Source: Holophagales bacterium
Lineage (GTDB): Bacteria; Acidobacteriota; Thermoanaerobaculia; Multivoradales; JAGPDF01
Assembly: GCA_016699405.1 (NCBI GenBank)
Contig: CP064972.1
Location: forward strand, 62,001 to 126,000
Reading direction: 5' to 3'
DNA: 64,000 bases
This document shows positions 8,707-17,149 of this stretch, one piece after another (position 1 is the stretch's first letter; each line of letters starts with the position of its first letter). Under the pieces are notes generated by a model. It made no database searches. It saw only the letters and a program-made list of their open reading frames with translations, and was not told the DNA's origin. The position numbers were made by a program, and so were the translations under genes.

Positions 8707-9335
8707 CCAACGATCCCGCGCACGCTCGAGGCGAGCTGGTCCAGGCCCTCGTCCGCCGACAGGATGCGCACGACACTCCCGGTCGGGTCGATCACGAAGA
8801 TGTCAACTCCATGGTTGATCAGGCCGTCGGGGCGTCGGTAGACCCAGATTCCGAGCTGGCGCAAGAGCTCGTCGTCGCGGGTCCCATCTGCCGGGGTCAC
8901 GAACGACCAGTTGGAGGGGGCGCCGTAGGCCTCCCAGACGGTTCGCAGTCGGTCGGGGGTGTCGCGATCGACACTGATGCTGACGGCTCTCAGGTGGCTC
9001 GGTGGGATGTCAGAGAGTGCCGCTGCCAGTCTCTGGAGTCGGGACATTGCGATCGGACAGACGTCCGGGCAGCGCAGGTACATCGCCTGAACGAGCCGAA
9101 ACCCTCCCTCCTCGGCACCGAGGTCGAATTCGCGTCCCGCCTGGTCGATGACCTCGAATCGGGGTGCCGGTCGAGGTAGCGGCCCGGGGGCCACTCGTGC
9201 CGCGGAGAAGGACGTGACCACGGAGAAACCATGCGTCCACCAAGCCCCGAGGGCGATCCATGCTCCGGCGACAAGAATCACCGGCAGGTAGGACCCCGCC
9301 TTGCGGGAACCTGGGCGGGATAAGAAGGAGTTCAT
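8703..9335 (-). CDS. senC: SCO1/SenC copper chaperone
   Basis: 210 residues with an N-terminal membrane anchor (about residues 15-35) and a thioredoxin-like domain. The copper-binding CPDVCP motif is present, and a later His (INHGVDIFVID) supplies the third ligand. SCO/SenC proteins load copper into the CuA site of haem-copper oxidases on the outer face of the membrane. The gene overlaps the catalytic subunit upstream and the membrane protein downstream by 4 bases each, so it is clearly dedicated to this enzyme, whose small subunit has an intact CuA motif. Confidence 0.9.
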   Translation of the reverse strand: MNSFLSRPGSRKAGSYLPVILVAGAWIALGAWWTHGFSVVTSFSAARVAPGPLPRPAPRFEVIDQAGREFDLGAEEGGFRLVQAMYLRCPDVCPIAMSRLQRLAAALSDIPPSHLRAVSISVDRDTPDRLRTVWEAYGAPSNWSFVTPADGTRDDELLRQLGIWVYRRPDGLINHGVDIFVIDPTGSVVRILSADEGLDQLASSVRGIVG

Positions 9336-10792
9336 TCGTCCGGGTTCGCAGACCGCCGGCGGCCGAGGACGAGTGAGACGCAGAAGATCAGGGCTCCCAC
9401 TAGGAAGACGCTACCGGCTCCGGCCCCCCACTTCGCGAGCTCGGTTGCCCGCTCGACGAGCCAGGGGTAGGGGATGGTCTGGTAGGTGGCGAAGCGGCGC
9501 GGTACGGAGTCCATCCCACCGAGAAAGAACATGAGAACGAAGGTGTAGCCCCCCGCGACCATGACCGCCAGACCGACCTTGGCGAGTCGCTCGGCGCCGG
9601 AACGCAGAAGCTGGAAGAGGAAGCCGAGCAGGATCAGGACGTACCCGACCAGGAAATAGGTGTGGAAGTGCGCCGGTACCCAGAGCGTGTTGTGGAAGAC
9701 CAGGTTGACGGCAATCGTCGAGTCCACCACCGCGGTGATGCCGCCCAGGACCCATCCGAGGATTCCCAGCGTGAACGCCGCCGGAACGAAGCTCCAGCGC
9801 AGTCCAGAGCGGTGGATCTGACTGCCGAGCCCGAAGACGGTCACGGCGGTGGCGGGTACCGCTGATCCGTAGGAGGCGATCTGGCCGAGGACCTGGAGAG
9901 CGAGCGGCTGCGCGAAGTCCATGTAGAGGTGGTGAAAGTAGGCGAAGAGGATGAACAGGAGCGTCGCGTTCCAAGCCAGAACAACCGTTCTCGTGACCTT
10001 CCAGGGGCGGCCTGTGAATCCGGGCATCAACTCGTAGATCACACAGATTCCGCAGTACATCGCGACGTTGACGATGGTGTGGCCGAACATGAACATGCTG
10101 TTCTTGAGCAGCAGGGGATCGAACTCGGTCGCGGGTGCGAACCACTTGAAGAGGTACATCATGAGCGTGGCGGCCCCGACGATGGTCCCCAAGATCCCGG
10201 CGACGGCGCAGACCGATGCGATGAGGACGGCCGCCGGAACGGGTGCTCCATCCTGGCGCCGGAATCGATCCCAGGCGAACATCCGGCCGATGCCGTACTC
10301 GGCCGCGAGTGCCCGGAGGATGTCGAGCTGGGCGACGAGCCAGGCGAGGCCCATTGCCATCAGGGCAATGATCGTGGCGCCCGTGGCCCAGGAGGGCCAG
10401 GTGGCCTTGAGGAAGGGTAGCGGGTAGAGGGCATACCATCCCGCCGCAAACTTCCCGACCAGAGTCGCGACGAGGAGCGCCACGGCGCCGGCGACGAACA
10501 GCGCATAGGCGATCCACATCGCGGCACGGCTCGGGCGGGCATAGCGCGCCGCGACGAACCAGACCATTGCGATCCCCGCTGCGAAGAGCGAGCCGGCCAT
10601 GCCGAGACCGTGCATCGTCATGATCGCGTAGAAGTCCGGGAAAGAGAGCGACACGACAGCGCCTTGGGAGAGGCGCATGGTGATGCCCAGCACCACCATG
10701 AGGAGAAAGACCGCCAGCATGGTCGTAAGCCAAGTGGCGACCAGCCGTTGGTCGCGAGCGGCGGGTTCGCGCGTTTCAGCTCGAGCGCTCAT
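9332..10792 (-). CDS. norS: Haem-copper NO reductase catalytic subunit, sNOR-like
   Basis: 486 residues, about twelve helices, resembling subunit I of B-family (ba3-like) haem-copper oxidases. Metal ligands are complete: H61 and H377 for the low-spin haem, H375 for the active-site haem, and H238, H287 and H288 for the second metal. The oxidase motif H-P-x-V-Y is here H238-T-I-V-N242, so the cross-linked tyrosine needed for O2 reduction is replaced by Asn. Loss of that tyrosine is typical of NO reductases. The CuA partner, SenC and orf1 order matches the sNOR clusters described in ammonia oxidisers, as I recall them. It probably reduces NO to N2O in the inner membrane. An oxidase with altered chemistry is the alternative. 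Confidence 0.8.
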   Translation of the reverse strand: MSARAETREPAARDQRLVATWLTTMLAVFLLMVVLGITMRLSQGAVVSLSFPDFYAIMTMHGLGMAGSLFAAGIAMVWFVAARYARPSRAAMWIAYALFVAGAVALLVATLVGKFAAGWYALYPLPFLKATWPSWATGATIIALMAMGLAWLVAQLDILRALAAEYGIGRMFAWDRFRRQDGAPVPAAVLIASVCAVAGILGTIVGAATLMMYLFKWFAPATEFDPLLLKNSMFMFGHTIVNVAMYCGICVIYELMPGFTGRPWKVTRTVVLAWNATLLFILFAYFHHLYMDFAQPLALQVLGQIASYGSAVPATAVTVFGLGSQIHRSGLRWSFVPAAFTLGILGWVLGGITAVVDSTIAVNLVFHNTLWVPAHFHTYFLVGYVLILLGFLFQLLRSGAERLAKVGLAVMVAGGYTFVLMFFLGGMDSVPRRFATYQTIPYPWLVERATELAKWGAGAGSVFLVGALIFCVSLVLGRRRSANPDE

Positions 10793-11322
10793 TGGACAGA
10801 GATCTCCGCCATCATGATCGTGTGGGCGGCGCCGCAGTACTCGAGGCAGAGGACGTGGTACGTCCCGGGCTCCTCGAAGCGAACGCGCAGGTGGTTGACG
10901 TATCCGGGCATCGCCTGGGTCTGGGCGACGAGCCGGCCATCTGGGTCGTAGATACCGAAGCCGTGATTCACGTCCTTCGACGTGACGGCGAACTCAACCA
11001 GCTTCCGCGCGGGGAGCACCAGGGGATGCCCGACGCTCTGGCCGTCGGCCTGAAAATCCCAGGCCCACATCCAGCCGACGACGTCGATCTTCTTGTCCGG
11101 CGTCTCCAGGGCAGAGCGGACATAGGGGGTCCGCGCGAGCGTCAGGAAGAGCAGGAGAGCGAGCCCGGCGATTAGCGCGACGGCGTAGTACCGCCGCACG
11201 CGGTAGACGGTCGCCGGTGCGTCCGCCTTCCGTGACGCGGCTCGCCGCATGACGAAGAGCGTGATGCCGATGACGATGAGCGAAAGGACGAGCGATAGGA
11301 GCGCGGCCTTAAGCTGGATCAT
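10789..11322 (-). CDS. norY: CuA-binding subunit II of the NO reductase
   Basis: 177 residues. Two N-terminal helices (about residues 6-25 and 46-63) anchor a periplasmic cupredoxin domain. The binuclear CuA ligands are all present: H120, C159-x3-C163, H167 and M170 (CLEYCGAAHTIM). This subunit takes electrons from a soluble donor such as cytochrome c or the azurin encoded at 4.6-5.0 kb and passes them to the catalytic subunit. Its ATG overlaps the DUF488 stop by 4 bases and its own stop overlaps the catalytic gene by 4 bases, so the operon is tightly coupled. Confidence 0.88.
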   Translation of the reverse strand: MIQLKAALLSLVLSLIVIGITLFVMRRAASRKADAPATVYRVRRYYAVALIAGLALLLFLTLARTPYVRSALETPDKKIDVVGWMWAWDFQADGQSVGHPLVLPARKLVEFAVTSKDVNHGFGIYDPDGRLVAQTQAMPGYVNHLRVRFEEPGTYHVLCLEYCGAAHTIMMAEISVQ

Positions 11323-11813
11323 GGTTTGCCCCGTCTTCCTGGCAGCTGCGGAGAGGAGCCGTCGACCGAGCCCGGAGTCGAGCCGGATCGACGCGGAACA
11401 ACCGCTCGCCCCTGCCTGGGCGGACCGGCGCTCCGGTGCGTCCGGCGGCGAAGGAAGTCGCGCAGGACGATCGCGTTGTTGTGCTCCGTGTCGCGAGCGG
11501 CGTAGAGGAGAGTGATCGGCCGGTCGTGGAGCGCGGCACGGAGCGGTTCCCAGGCTTCCGGGCGAGCACGAAGCTCGAGCTCGTAGCGCTGTCGGAACGC
11601 GGGCCACCGATCGGCGCGATGGTCGAACCATTGCCGCAGCTCCCGGCTCGGTGCGACCTCGGGGGACCAGGTCACGCCTGCGAGGTCGGACTTACGGAGA
11701 CCCCGCGGCCAGAGCCCGTCGACGAGGAAGGCACGACCAAGCGCCTGCGGGGAGCGCTCATACACGCGCTCGATCGCGATCGTGACGGCCGCTGTCTTCT
11801 TGGCAGTTGTCAT
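11319..11813 (-). CDS. DUF488 (YeaO-like) protein, first gene of the NO-reductase operon
   Basis: 164 residues. The DUF488 core runs from about residue 8 to 122 (IERVYERSP, VDGLWPRGLRKSDL, RDTEHNNAIVLRDFL), and the last 40 residues are an unconserved basic tail. The function of the family is unknown. I chose the ATG at 11813 because the frame upstream crosses the promoter boxes; as with nnrS, the ATG lies 10 bases after the -10 box and overlaps the operator half-site, implying an almost leaderless transcript. Its stop overlaps the CuA subunit start (ATGA), making it the leading gene of the operon. Confidence 0.8.
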   Translation of the reverse strand: MTTAKKTAAVTIAIERVYERSPQALGRAFLVDGLWPRGLRKSDLAGVTWSPEVAPSRELRQWFDHRADRWPAFRQRYELELRARPEAWEPLRAALHDRPITLLYAARDTEHNNAIVLRDFLRRRTHRSAGPPRQGRAVVPRRSGSTPGSVDGSSPQLPGRRGKP

Positions 11814-11861
11814 GATTAACAGCATTTTAAGCTTGACAATGAAGCCCGTCAAGCCTACGCT
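11811..11861. promoter_or_regulatory. Bidirectional promoter module, copy C (NO reductase / E1)
   Basis: Leftward: TTGACG (complement of 11847-11852), 17-base gap, TAAAAT (complement of 11824-11829), 10 bases to the DUF488 ATG. Rightward: TTGACA (11833-11838), 17-base gap, TACGCT (11856-11861), leading towards the E1 gene. The palindrome CTTGAC-N10-GTCAAG occupies 11832-11853 and TTGTCA-N21-TGACAA occupies 11807-11839. Box order and all spacings equal those of copies A and B. Confidence 0.75.
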
Positions 11862-11879
11862 TTCGTTGGAAGGTCGAAG

Positions 11880-12116
11880 ATGCCGATGAGCTCCCCAGTC
11901 AGCGTTTCACCTCGAGATGTCGTCCCACGCCGGCCCGCGGTCTCCGTTCCACCGCGTCGGGAGATCCCGTCGATTCCAGGGTCGGGCAGGTCTGCGAGCC
12001 AGCCGGTAGGCATCGACCGAAGGCAGTTGGATCGGTGGGAGAACGAAGGGGGCGCTCTTGGTTCTGACGCCAGGGGTGGCCCACGGGCTTTCCTCGGAGG
12101 GGGAGGCGCCGGATGA
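11880..12116 (+). CDS. Possible leader ORF before E1
   Basis: 78 codons starting with ATG behind GGAAGG, about 12 bases after the expected transcript start of promoter copy C. Its stop overlaps the E1 ATG by 4 bases (ATGA). The translation is rich in Pro, Arg, Gly and Ser and resembles no family I know. Position and coupling favour it; composition argues against a folded protein. It may act only to couple translation, or the whole 250-base leader of E1 may be untranslated. Confidence 0.25.
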   Translation: MPMSSPVSVSPRDVVPRRPAVSVPPRREIPSIPGSGRSASQPVGIDRRQLDRWENEGGALGSDARGGPRAFLGGGGAG

Positions 12117-14236
12117 CTGTCGTCCCCTTCCGCCTGGAGGATCCAGGATCCGCGGTGAAAGAGCAGCCCGCCGGCCCGCTGAGCCAAGATGCAAAGTCGG
12201 TCATTCCCGAGGCGCTGGATCTGCGGCACGCATACTCGCTCATGCACTTGGCGAGAGTCCTCGACGACAAGGCTCCGAACTATCTGAAGCAGGGGCTCGG
12301 CTGGTCGTACCACGCGCCGTGCGCTGGCCACGACGGAATCCAGATTGCGCTCGGTCTCACGTTTCGGCAGGGCCAGGACTACCTGTTCCCCTACTACCGC
12401 GACCTCGCGACCTGTCTGGCGGCCGGAATTTCGGTTGAGGAGATCCTGCTCAACGGACTATCGAAGCGCGATGACGTCGCCGCCGGCGGCCGGCACATGT
12501 CCAATCACTTCGCGAAGCCCGCGATCGGAATCCAGAACGTCTCGTCGTGCGTCGCCAACCACGCTCAGCACGCTGCGGGTCTGGGCCGCGCGATCGTGAC
12601 CTACGACTCGGATGCGATCGTTTTCTGCTCGCTGGGCGAGTCCTCGACTTCCGAGGGCTACTTCTATGAGGCTGTCAACGGCGCCTCGCGCGAGAAGCTC
12701 CCGGTGGTCTTCGTCGTCCAGGACAATGGTTACGGAATCTCCGTTCCGAAAAGCGACCAGACTGCCAATCGTTTCGCTTCGGACAACTTCGCCGGCTTCC
12801 TCAACCTCGAGATTCTCCACTGCGACGGAACCGATCTCGTCGACTCGATGCGCGCCTTGCGGGCTGCCGTGCGCTATGTCGCCTCCGGTGCGGGGTGTGC
12901 CCTGGTCCACGCGGAGTGCGTGCGCATCCACTCGCATTCGAACTCGGATCGGCACGAGCTCTACCGCAGTCGCGAGGAGCTCGACAAAGCCCGAGCGCGG
13001 GATCCGCTCGCGCGGCTCCGTGCGCGCGTGATCGAGGAGGGAGTGGCCACCAAGGACGAGGTCGCGGCGATCGAGAGCGAGAACTTCCGGATCTACGAAG
13101 AGTGTGCCGATCGAGTTCGCCGCGCGCTCGATCCTGATCCGGCAACGGTCCTCGATTTCGTCGTACCGGATCCCTGGCAACCCGAGGGCGATGGCCTCGC
13201 GGAGGTCGACTGGACCCCTGCCGAGGCGGCGGGGACGGCCCTGCCCGAGATGTCGTTCATCGAGGCACTCAACTCGACGCTCAAAGAGCTCTTCCGCGAG
13301 AACCCGGACACCTATCTGTGGGGGCAAGACGTCGCGAACAAGGACAAGGGTGGCATCTTCAACGTCAGCAAAGGGCTGCAGCAGGAGTTCGGAGCGCGCC
13401 GAATCTTCAATGGCCCGATCGCCGAGGACTACATCCTCGGCACCGCCGATGGCTTCTCGCGGTTCGACGAGCGCATCCGCGTCGTGGTCGAGGGCGCGGA
13501 GTTCGCGGACTACTTCTGGCCGGCGGCCGAGCAGATGGTGGAGATGTCGCACGAATTCTGGCGTACCCGCGGCCAGTTCGTGCCCAACGTCACCATCCGC
13601 CTCGCCTCGGGCGGATATATCGGAGGTGGCCTCTATCACTCGCAGAACATCGAAGGGTGGCTCGCCACGCTGCCCGGGATCCGGATCGTAACGCCGGCCT
13701 TCGCCGACGATGCAGCCGGATTGCTTCGGACGGCCGTCCGCTCCCGCGGAATCACGGTCTATCTCGAGCCGAAGTTCCTCTACAACGCACGTACGGCGCG
13801 AGCCCACGTTCCGCCCGGCTTCTGCGTGCCATTCGGCAGGGCGCGGCGGCGCCGCGCTGGAAGCGAGTTGACGATCGTCACCTATGGCACCGCTGTTCAT
13901 CTTGCGCTCGAAGCTGCCGAGCACCTGGCCGAGGAAGGCCGGAGCGTCGAGGTCCTCGACCTGCGCTCGCTGGTTCCGCTCGACTGGGAGGCGATCGCCA
14001 GGTCCGTGCGGAAGACCTCGCGGGCACTCGTCGTCCACGAGGACAAGGTTCATGGGGGATTCGGTGGGGAGATCGCAGCACAGATCACCTCGAAGCTGTT
14101 CGCCTACCTCGACGCGCCGGTCGACAGGGTCGGTTCGGCCTTCACTCCCGTAGGCTTCCACCGGGTGCTGGAGCGTGCGATCCTCCCCGACGTGGATCGA
14201 GTTCTCGAGGCGGCGCGGAGGACCCTTGCCTATTGA
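12113..14236 (+). CDS. Fused 2-oxoacid dehydrogenase E1 (alpha plus beta)
   Basis: 707 residues. The first half (to about residue 340) is the thiamine-diphosphate-binding alpha part, with the pattern LGESSTSEGYFYEAVNGAS followed by VVQDNGYG, a variant of the GDG-N signature. The second half (from about 380) is the beta part (MSFIEALNSTLKELFRENP, GPIAEDYILGTADG, VVHEDKVHGGFGGEIAAQI). Such fusions decarboxylate branched-chain or other 2-oxoacids and pass the acyl group to a lipoyl E2. No E2 or E3 gene is in the window. It is transcribed from the same bidirectional module as the NO-reductase operon, so the enzyme may replace an NO-sensitive step. Substrate is unknown. Confidence 0.88.
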   Translation: MTVVPFRLEDPGSAVKEQPAGPLSQDAKSVIPEALDLRHAYSLMHLARVLDDKAPNYLKQGLGWSYHAPCAGHDGIQIALGLTFRQGQDYLFPYYRDLATCLAAGISVEEILLNGLSKRDDVAAGGRHMSNHFAKPAIGIQNVSSCVANHAQHAAGLGRAIVTYDSDAIVFCSLGESSTSEGYFYEAVNGASREKLPVVFVVQDNGYGISVPKSDQTANRFASDNFAGFLNLEILHCDGTDLVDSMRALRAAVRYVASGAGCALVHAECVRIHSHSNSDRHELYRSREELDKARARDPLARLRARVIEEGVATKDEVAAIESENFRIYEECADRVRRALDPDPATVLDFVVPDPWQPEGDGLAEVDWTPAEAAGTALPEMSFIEALNSTLKELFRENPDTYLWGQDVANKDKGGIFNVSKGLQQEFGARRIFNGPIAEDYILGTADGFSRFDERIRVVVEGAEFADYFWPAAEQMVEMSHEFWRTRGQFVPNVTIRLASGGYIGGGLYHSQNIEGWLATLPGIRIVTPAFADDAAGLLRTAVRSRGITVYLEPKFLYNARTARAHVPPGFCVPFGRARRRRAGSELTIVTYGTAVHLALEAAEHLAEEGRSVEVLDLRSLVPLDWEAIARSVRKTSRALVVHEDKVHGGFGGEIAAQITSKLFAYLDAPVDRVGSAFTPVGFHRVLERAILPDVDRVLEAARRTLAY

Positions 14237-14332
14237 TGCCCGGAGTGGGTCCTTGACTGGCGGAGGTCGGCGCCGCACCTCGAGAGCACGGCGCGAAGCC
14301 GCGGCAATCACGACAATGAAAGGAATGGGACC

Positions 14333-15034
14333 ATGAGCAAGGCACTTCCGATCATCGGTCCAGGGATCGGTGAGAGTCAGCGAAGGCTCCTCGAGCTCGT
14401 GAAACGCGCCGGAGAGTGCACCCTCGCGGACCTCGAGGCGGGCATGGAGCTCAGCCGAGAGACGCTCCGGATTCACCTGAAGTCTCTTGCCGCGCAGGGA
14501 CTGGTCGAGCGGTCCGGCGTCCAGCGCGCGGGTCCTGGGCGACCTCATGTGCTCTACCGGCTGACGGCGGCCGGGGACGAGCTGTTTCCGCGCCGTGAGG
14601 GAGCGTTGCTACGGGAGTTGGCGAGTTTTCTTCTCGACCAGGGGCAACGCGACCTGCTCGAGGAGTTCTTCGCGGCGCGACTCGCACGGAAGCGCCGCGC
14701 GGCCGAGGCGGAGATCGCCGGTCTCGAGGGCCGCGAGCGACTGCAGAAGATCGCCGACATCCTCTCCGAGGACGGATTCCTGGCCGAGATCGTCGACACG
14801 GCCAGTGGGCCTCAATTGCGCCTCTGTCACTGCCCGATCCAAGATCTCGTCGCGATCTCGGATCTTCCCTGCCGGTTCGAACTGGCGTTGATCGAGGGCC
14901 TGGTGGGAGATCGCCCCGCCCGCGAAGCCTTCATGCCGGAAGGAAGCCACGCGTGCGTCTACTCCATTTCGAGCGCCAGAGCGAAACGCCGGCCGGCGAG
15001 CCGGAAGGATCCGGTGGGGAAGCGATCTGCGTGA
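14333..15034 (+). CDS. SufR-like winged-helix regulator with C-terminal cysteines
   Basis: 233 residues. The N-terminus is a winged helix (LADLEAGMELSRETLRIHL, then GRPHVLYRLT as the wing). The C-terminal half ends in C165-x-C167-x12-C180-x27-C208, close to the cysteine arrangement of the Fe-S-sensing repressor SufR. Such proteins bind a cluster and lose DNA binding when it is damaged by oxidants or NO. The gene lies 96 bases after E1 and before the CopD-like and NDH-2 genes, all rightward. It is the best local candidate to read the CTTGAC-N10-GTCAAG operators, but nothing in the sequence proves that. An AAAGGA ribosome site precedes the ATG. Confidence 0.75.
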   Translation: MSKALPIIGPGIGESQRRLLELVKRAGECTLADLEAGMELSRETLRIHLKSLAAQGLVERSGVQRAGPGRPHVLYRLTAAGDELFPRREGALLRELASFLLDQGQRDLLEEFFAARLARKRRAAEAEIAGLEGRERLQKIADILSEDGFLAEIVDTASGPQLRLCHCPIQDLVAISDLPCRFELALIEGLVGDRPAREAFMPEGSHACVYSISSARAKRRPASRKDPVGKRSA

Positions 15035-15139
15035 GCTTCTCCGGTTGCCGCGAAAGTGGACTTCTGAATGCACCTGCTGCGTGCCGGATGGCCTCGGCAG
15101 AATGAGCCGGAGGCTCACACCTTCTCGGCGGTGAGCAGG

Positions 15140-15646
15140 ATGCGCACTCTCTACCTCGTCTCCGTCGGATTCCACCTGCTGGCGGCGACGGTTTGGATCG
15201 GGTCGATTGCGTTCTTTGGCCTGGTGCTCGTTCCGGCGCTTCGGGCGCCGGACCTGGCGCCCCAGAGAACCCGGTTGCTCACGGTTGTCGGACTCAGGTA
15301 CCGGTTGGTCGGTTGGCTCTCGCTCGCGATCCTCCTGGTCACCGGACTCTCCAACTTGCGACTGCGCGGGGTTCCCTGGGAAGCGTTGACGGCTGCGGCC
15401 TTCTGGACGAGTCCCTGGGGTCGCGTCCTGGCATGGAAGCTCGGGCTGGTCACCCTCCTGATCGCCGTCCATTCTCTTCATGACTTCGTGCTCGGTCCAC
15501 GGGCGACGCGCCTCCTCGCGCTCGATCCGGGGAGTGAGGAGTCAGCGCGTGCGCGGGCGCAGGCCTCCACTCTGGGCCGATGCGAGCTCGCGATTTCGTT
15601 GGCCATCCTGGCCTTGGCGGTGCTCTTGGTTCGAGGTCTACCCTGA
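15140..15646 (+). CDS. CopD-like membrane protein
   Basis: 168 residues from the ATG at 15140 with four hydrophobic segments and His residues near the membrane (VGFHLLAATVWIGSIAFFG, VHSLHDFVLGP). The opening HLLAATVWIG strongly resembles that of the CopD-like gene at 7310, so the two are probably paralogues. A GTG at 15131 would add three residues. It lies 10 bases before NDH-2 and so is probably cotranscribed with it. Copper or haem handling is the likely role, based on family only. Confidence 0.65.
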   Translation: MRTLYLVSVGFHLLAATVWIGSIAFFGLVLVPALRAPDLAPQRTRLLTVVGLRYRLVGWLSLAILLVTGLSNLRLRGVPWEALTAAAFWTSPWGRVLAWKLGLVTLLIAVHSLHDFVLGPRATRLLALDPGSEESARARAQASTLGRCELAISLAILALAVLLVRGLP

Positions 15647-15656
15647 GGGGAACTCG

Positions 15657-16973
15657 ATGGGGCCAGCTACTGTCGAGCTGTGGCGAGAGGAAGAAACCCG
15701 GCCGTCAGGAGGCGCGGCCGGCGCGCGCGCGAGGCCCAGAGTCGTCGTGGTCGGAGGAGGCTTTGGTGGACTCGCGACAGTCCGAGCCCTTCGCGACGCG
15801 CCGGTGGATGTGCTCCTCGTCGATCGCACGAACCATCATCTGTTCCAGCCGCTGTTGTATCAGGTGGCGACCGCCGCGCTCTCTGCGGCGGAGATCGCAT
15901 CGCCGCTGCGTCAGGTTCTTCAGCGCCAGGACAACGCGACGGTCGTGATGGCGGAGGCCGTCGGCCTCGATCCCGATGATCGCCAGCTTCTTCTCAAGAT
16001 CGACGGATCGTGCCCGTCACGGATTCGATACGACTACCTCGTGCTCGCGACCGGCGTCCGTCACAGCTACTTCGGACACCCCGGCTACGAGCACTTCGCC
16101 CCCGGACTCAAGACTCTGGAGGACGCGACATCCGTCAGGAGCCGGATCCTCTCCGTACTCGAACGCTCGGAAGCCGCCGCTGTCCTTCCTATCGACCGGG
16201 GTGACCTGACGCTCGTGCTGATTGGTGCCGGCCCGACGGGCGTAGAGATGGCGGGCGCGCTCGCGGAGCTCACCCGTCAGACGCTCGCGGGAGAGTTCCG
16301 CCGGTTCGACCCACAGCATGTGCGGATCCTGCTTCTCGAGGCTGGTCCCCGCATCCTTCCGACTTTTGACGGGGACCTGGCGCGCCGCGCGAGCGAGCGC
16401 CTGGTCCATATGGGAGTCGAGATTCGCGATGCAGCGCCGGTCGAGTCCGTGGATGAGCGAGGCGTTCTGGCGGCCGGCGAGCGGATCGCCGCGGATGCCG
16501 TGATTTGGACCGCGGGCGTCGCCGCACCCTCGATCGGGGGCTGGATCGGTGCCGAGACCGATCGGGCGGGCCGAATCAGAGTGGAACAGGACTTGTCCGT
16601 CCCCGATCGCCCCGAGATCTTCGTGATCGGCGACCTCGCATTTCACAGCCAAGATGGAAGGCCCTTGCCCGGAGTGGCGCAGGTCGCGCTGCAAGGGGGG
16701 CGCTACGTCGCGCGGGTGATCGCGAGTCGCGAGCTTGGGCGCAGGAGTCCGGGTCCATTCCGCTATCGAGACCTGGGCAACCTGGCTGTGGTCGGCCGCA
16801 ACTTCGCGCTCTTCGAACGCGGTCGCGTGCGACTGGCCGGCTGGTTGCCCTGGCTGCTCTGGGCGACGCTCCATCTCGGTCAGCTCGCTCTGTTCAACAA
16901 CCGCCTGCTCGTCTTCTCCCAGTGGGTCTGGTCCTATTTCACGTGGCAGCGTGGATCGCGGCTGATTCATTGA
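15657..16973 (+). CDS. ndh: Type II NADH:quinone oxidoreductase (NDH-2)
   Basis: 438 residues. An N-terminal FAD-binding GGGFGGLATVRAL motif begins near residue 30 and a second NADH-binding GAGPTGVEMAGALAEL motif lies near residue 190. The C-terminus (ALFNNRLLVFSQWVWSYFTWQRG) is the membrane-binding tail usual for NDH-2. The enzyme moves electrons from NADH to quinone without pumping protons and without Fe-S clusters, so it can bypass NO-sensitive complex I. The start is the ATG at 15657 behind GAGGGGA. It ends the rightward set E1, regulator, CopD-like, NDH-2. The 176-base gap after it shows nothing I can name. Confidence 0.9.
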   Translation: MGPATVELWREEETRPSGGAAGARARPRVVVVGGGFGGLATVRALRDAPVDVLLVDRTNHHLFQPLLYQVATAALSAAEIASPLRQVLQRQDNATVVMAEAVGLDPDDRQLLLKIDGSCPSRIRYDYLVLATGVRHSYFGHPGYEHFAPGLKTLEDATSVRSRILSVLERSEAAAVLPIDRGDLTLVLIGAGPTGVEMAGALAELTRQTLAGEFRRFDPQHVRILLLEAGPRILPTFDGDLARRASERLVHMGVEIRDAAPVESVDERGVLAAGERIAADAVIWTAGVAAPSIGGWIGAETDRAGRIRVEQDLSVPDRPEIFVIGDLAFHSQDGRPLPGVAQVALQGGRYVARVIASRELGRRSPGPFRYRDLGNLAVVGRNFALFERGRVRLAGWLPWLLWATLHLGQLALFNNRLLVFSQWVWSYFTWQRGSRLIH

Positions 16974-17149
16974 CGGAAGGGCTTCGGCACATCGATCGTG
17001 GCAGGCTGCGAGCTCGAGCGAGTCGCTCCGGATCGAGCTGGCAACGTCCGCTGCGCGAGGCCGAGGCCTGAGGGCGCTCGCTGTGCACGTGCCTGGATGC
17101 CCGGCAGCGGGCCGAGGTCTCGCACCGGCACGAGGGCGCAGTGTGCGGC

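Noticed and set aside
12458..14548. Long antisense frame (696 codons) opposite E1
   Set aside because: Frame is a mirror of a well-recognised enzyme; composition is Arg/Glu/Gly-rich with no motifs, normal for GC-rich shadows.
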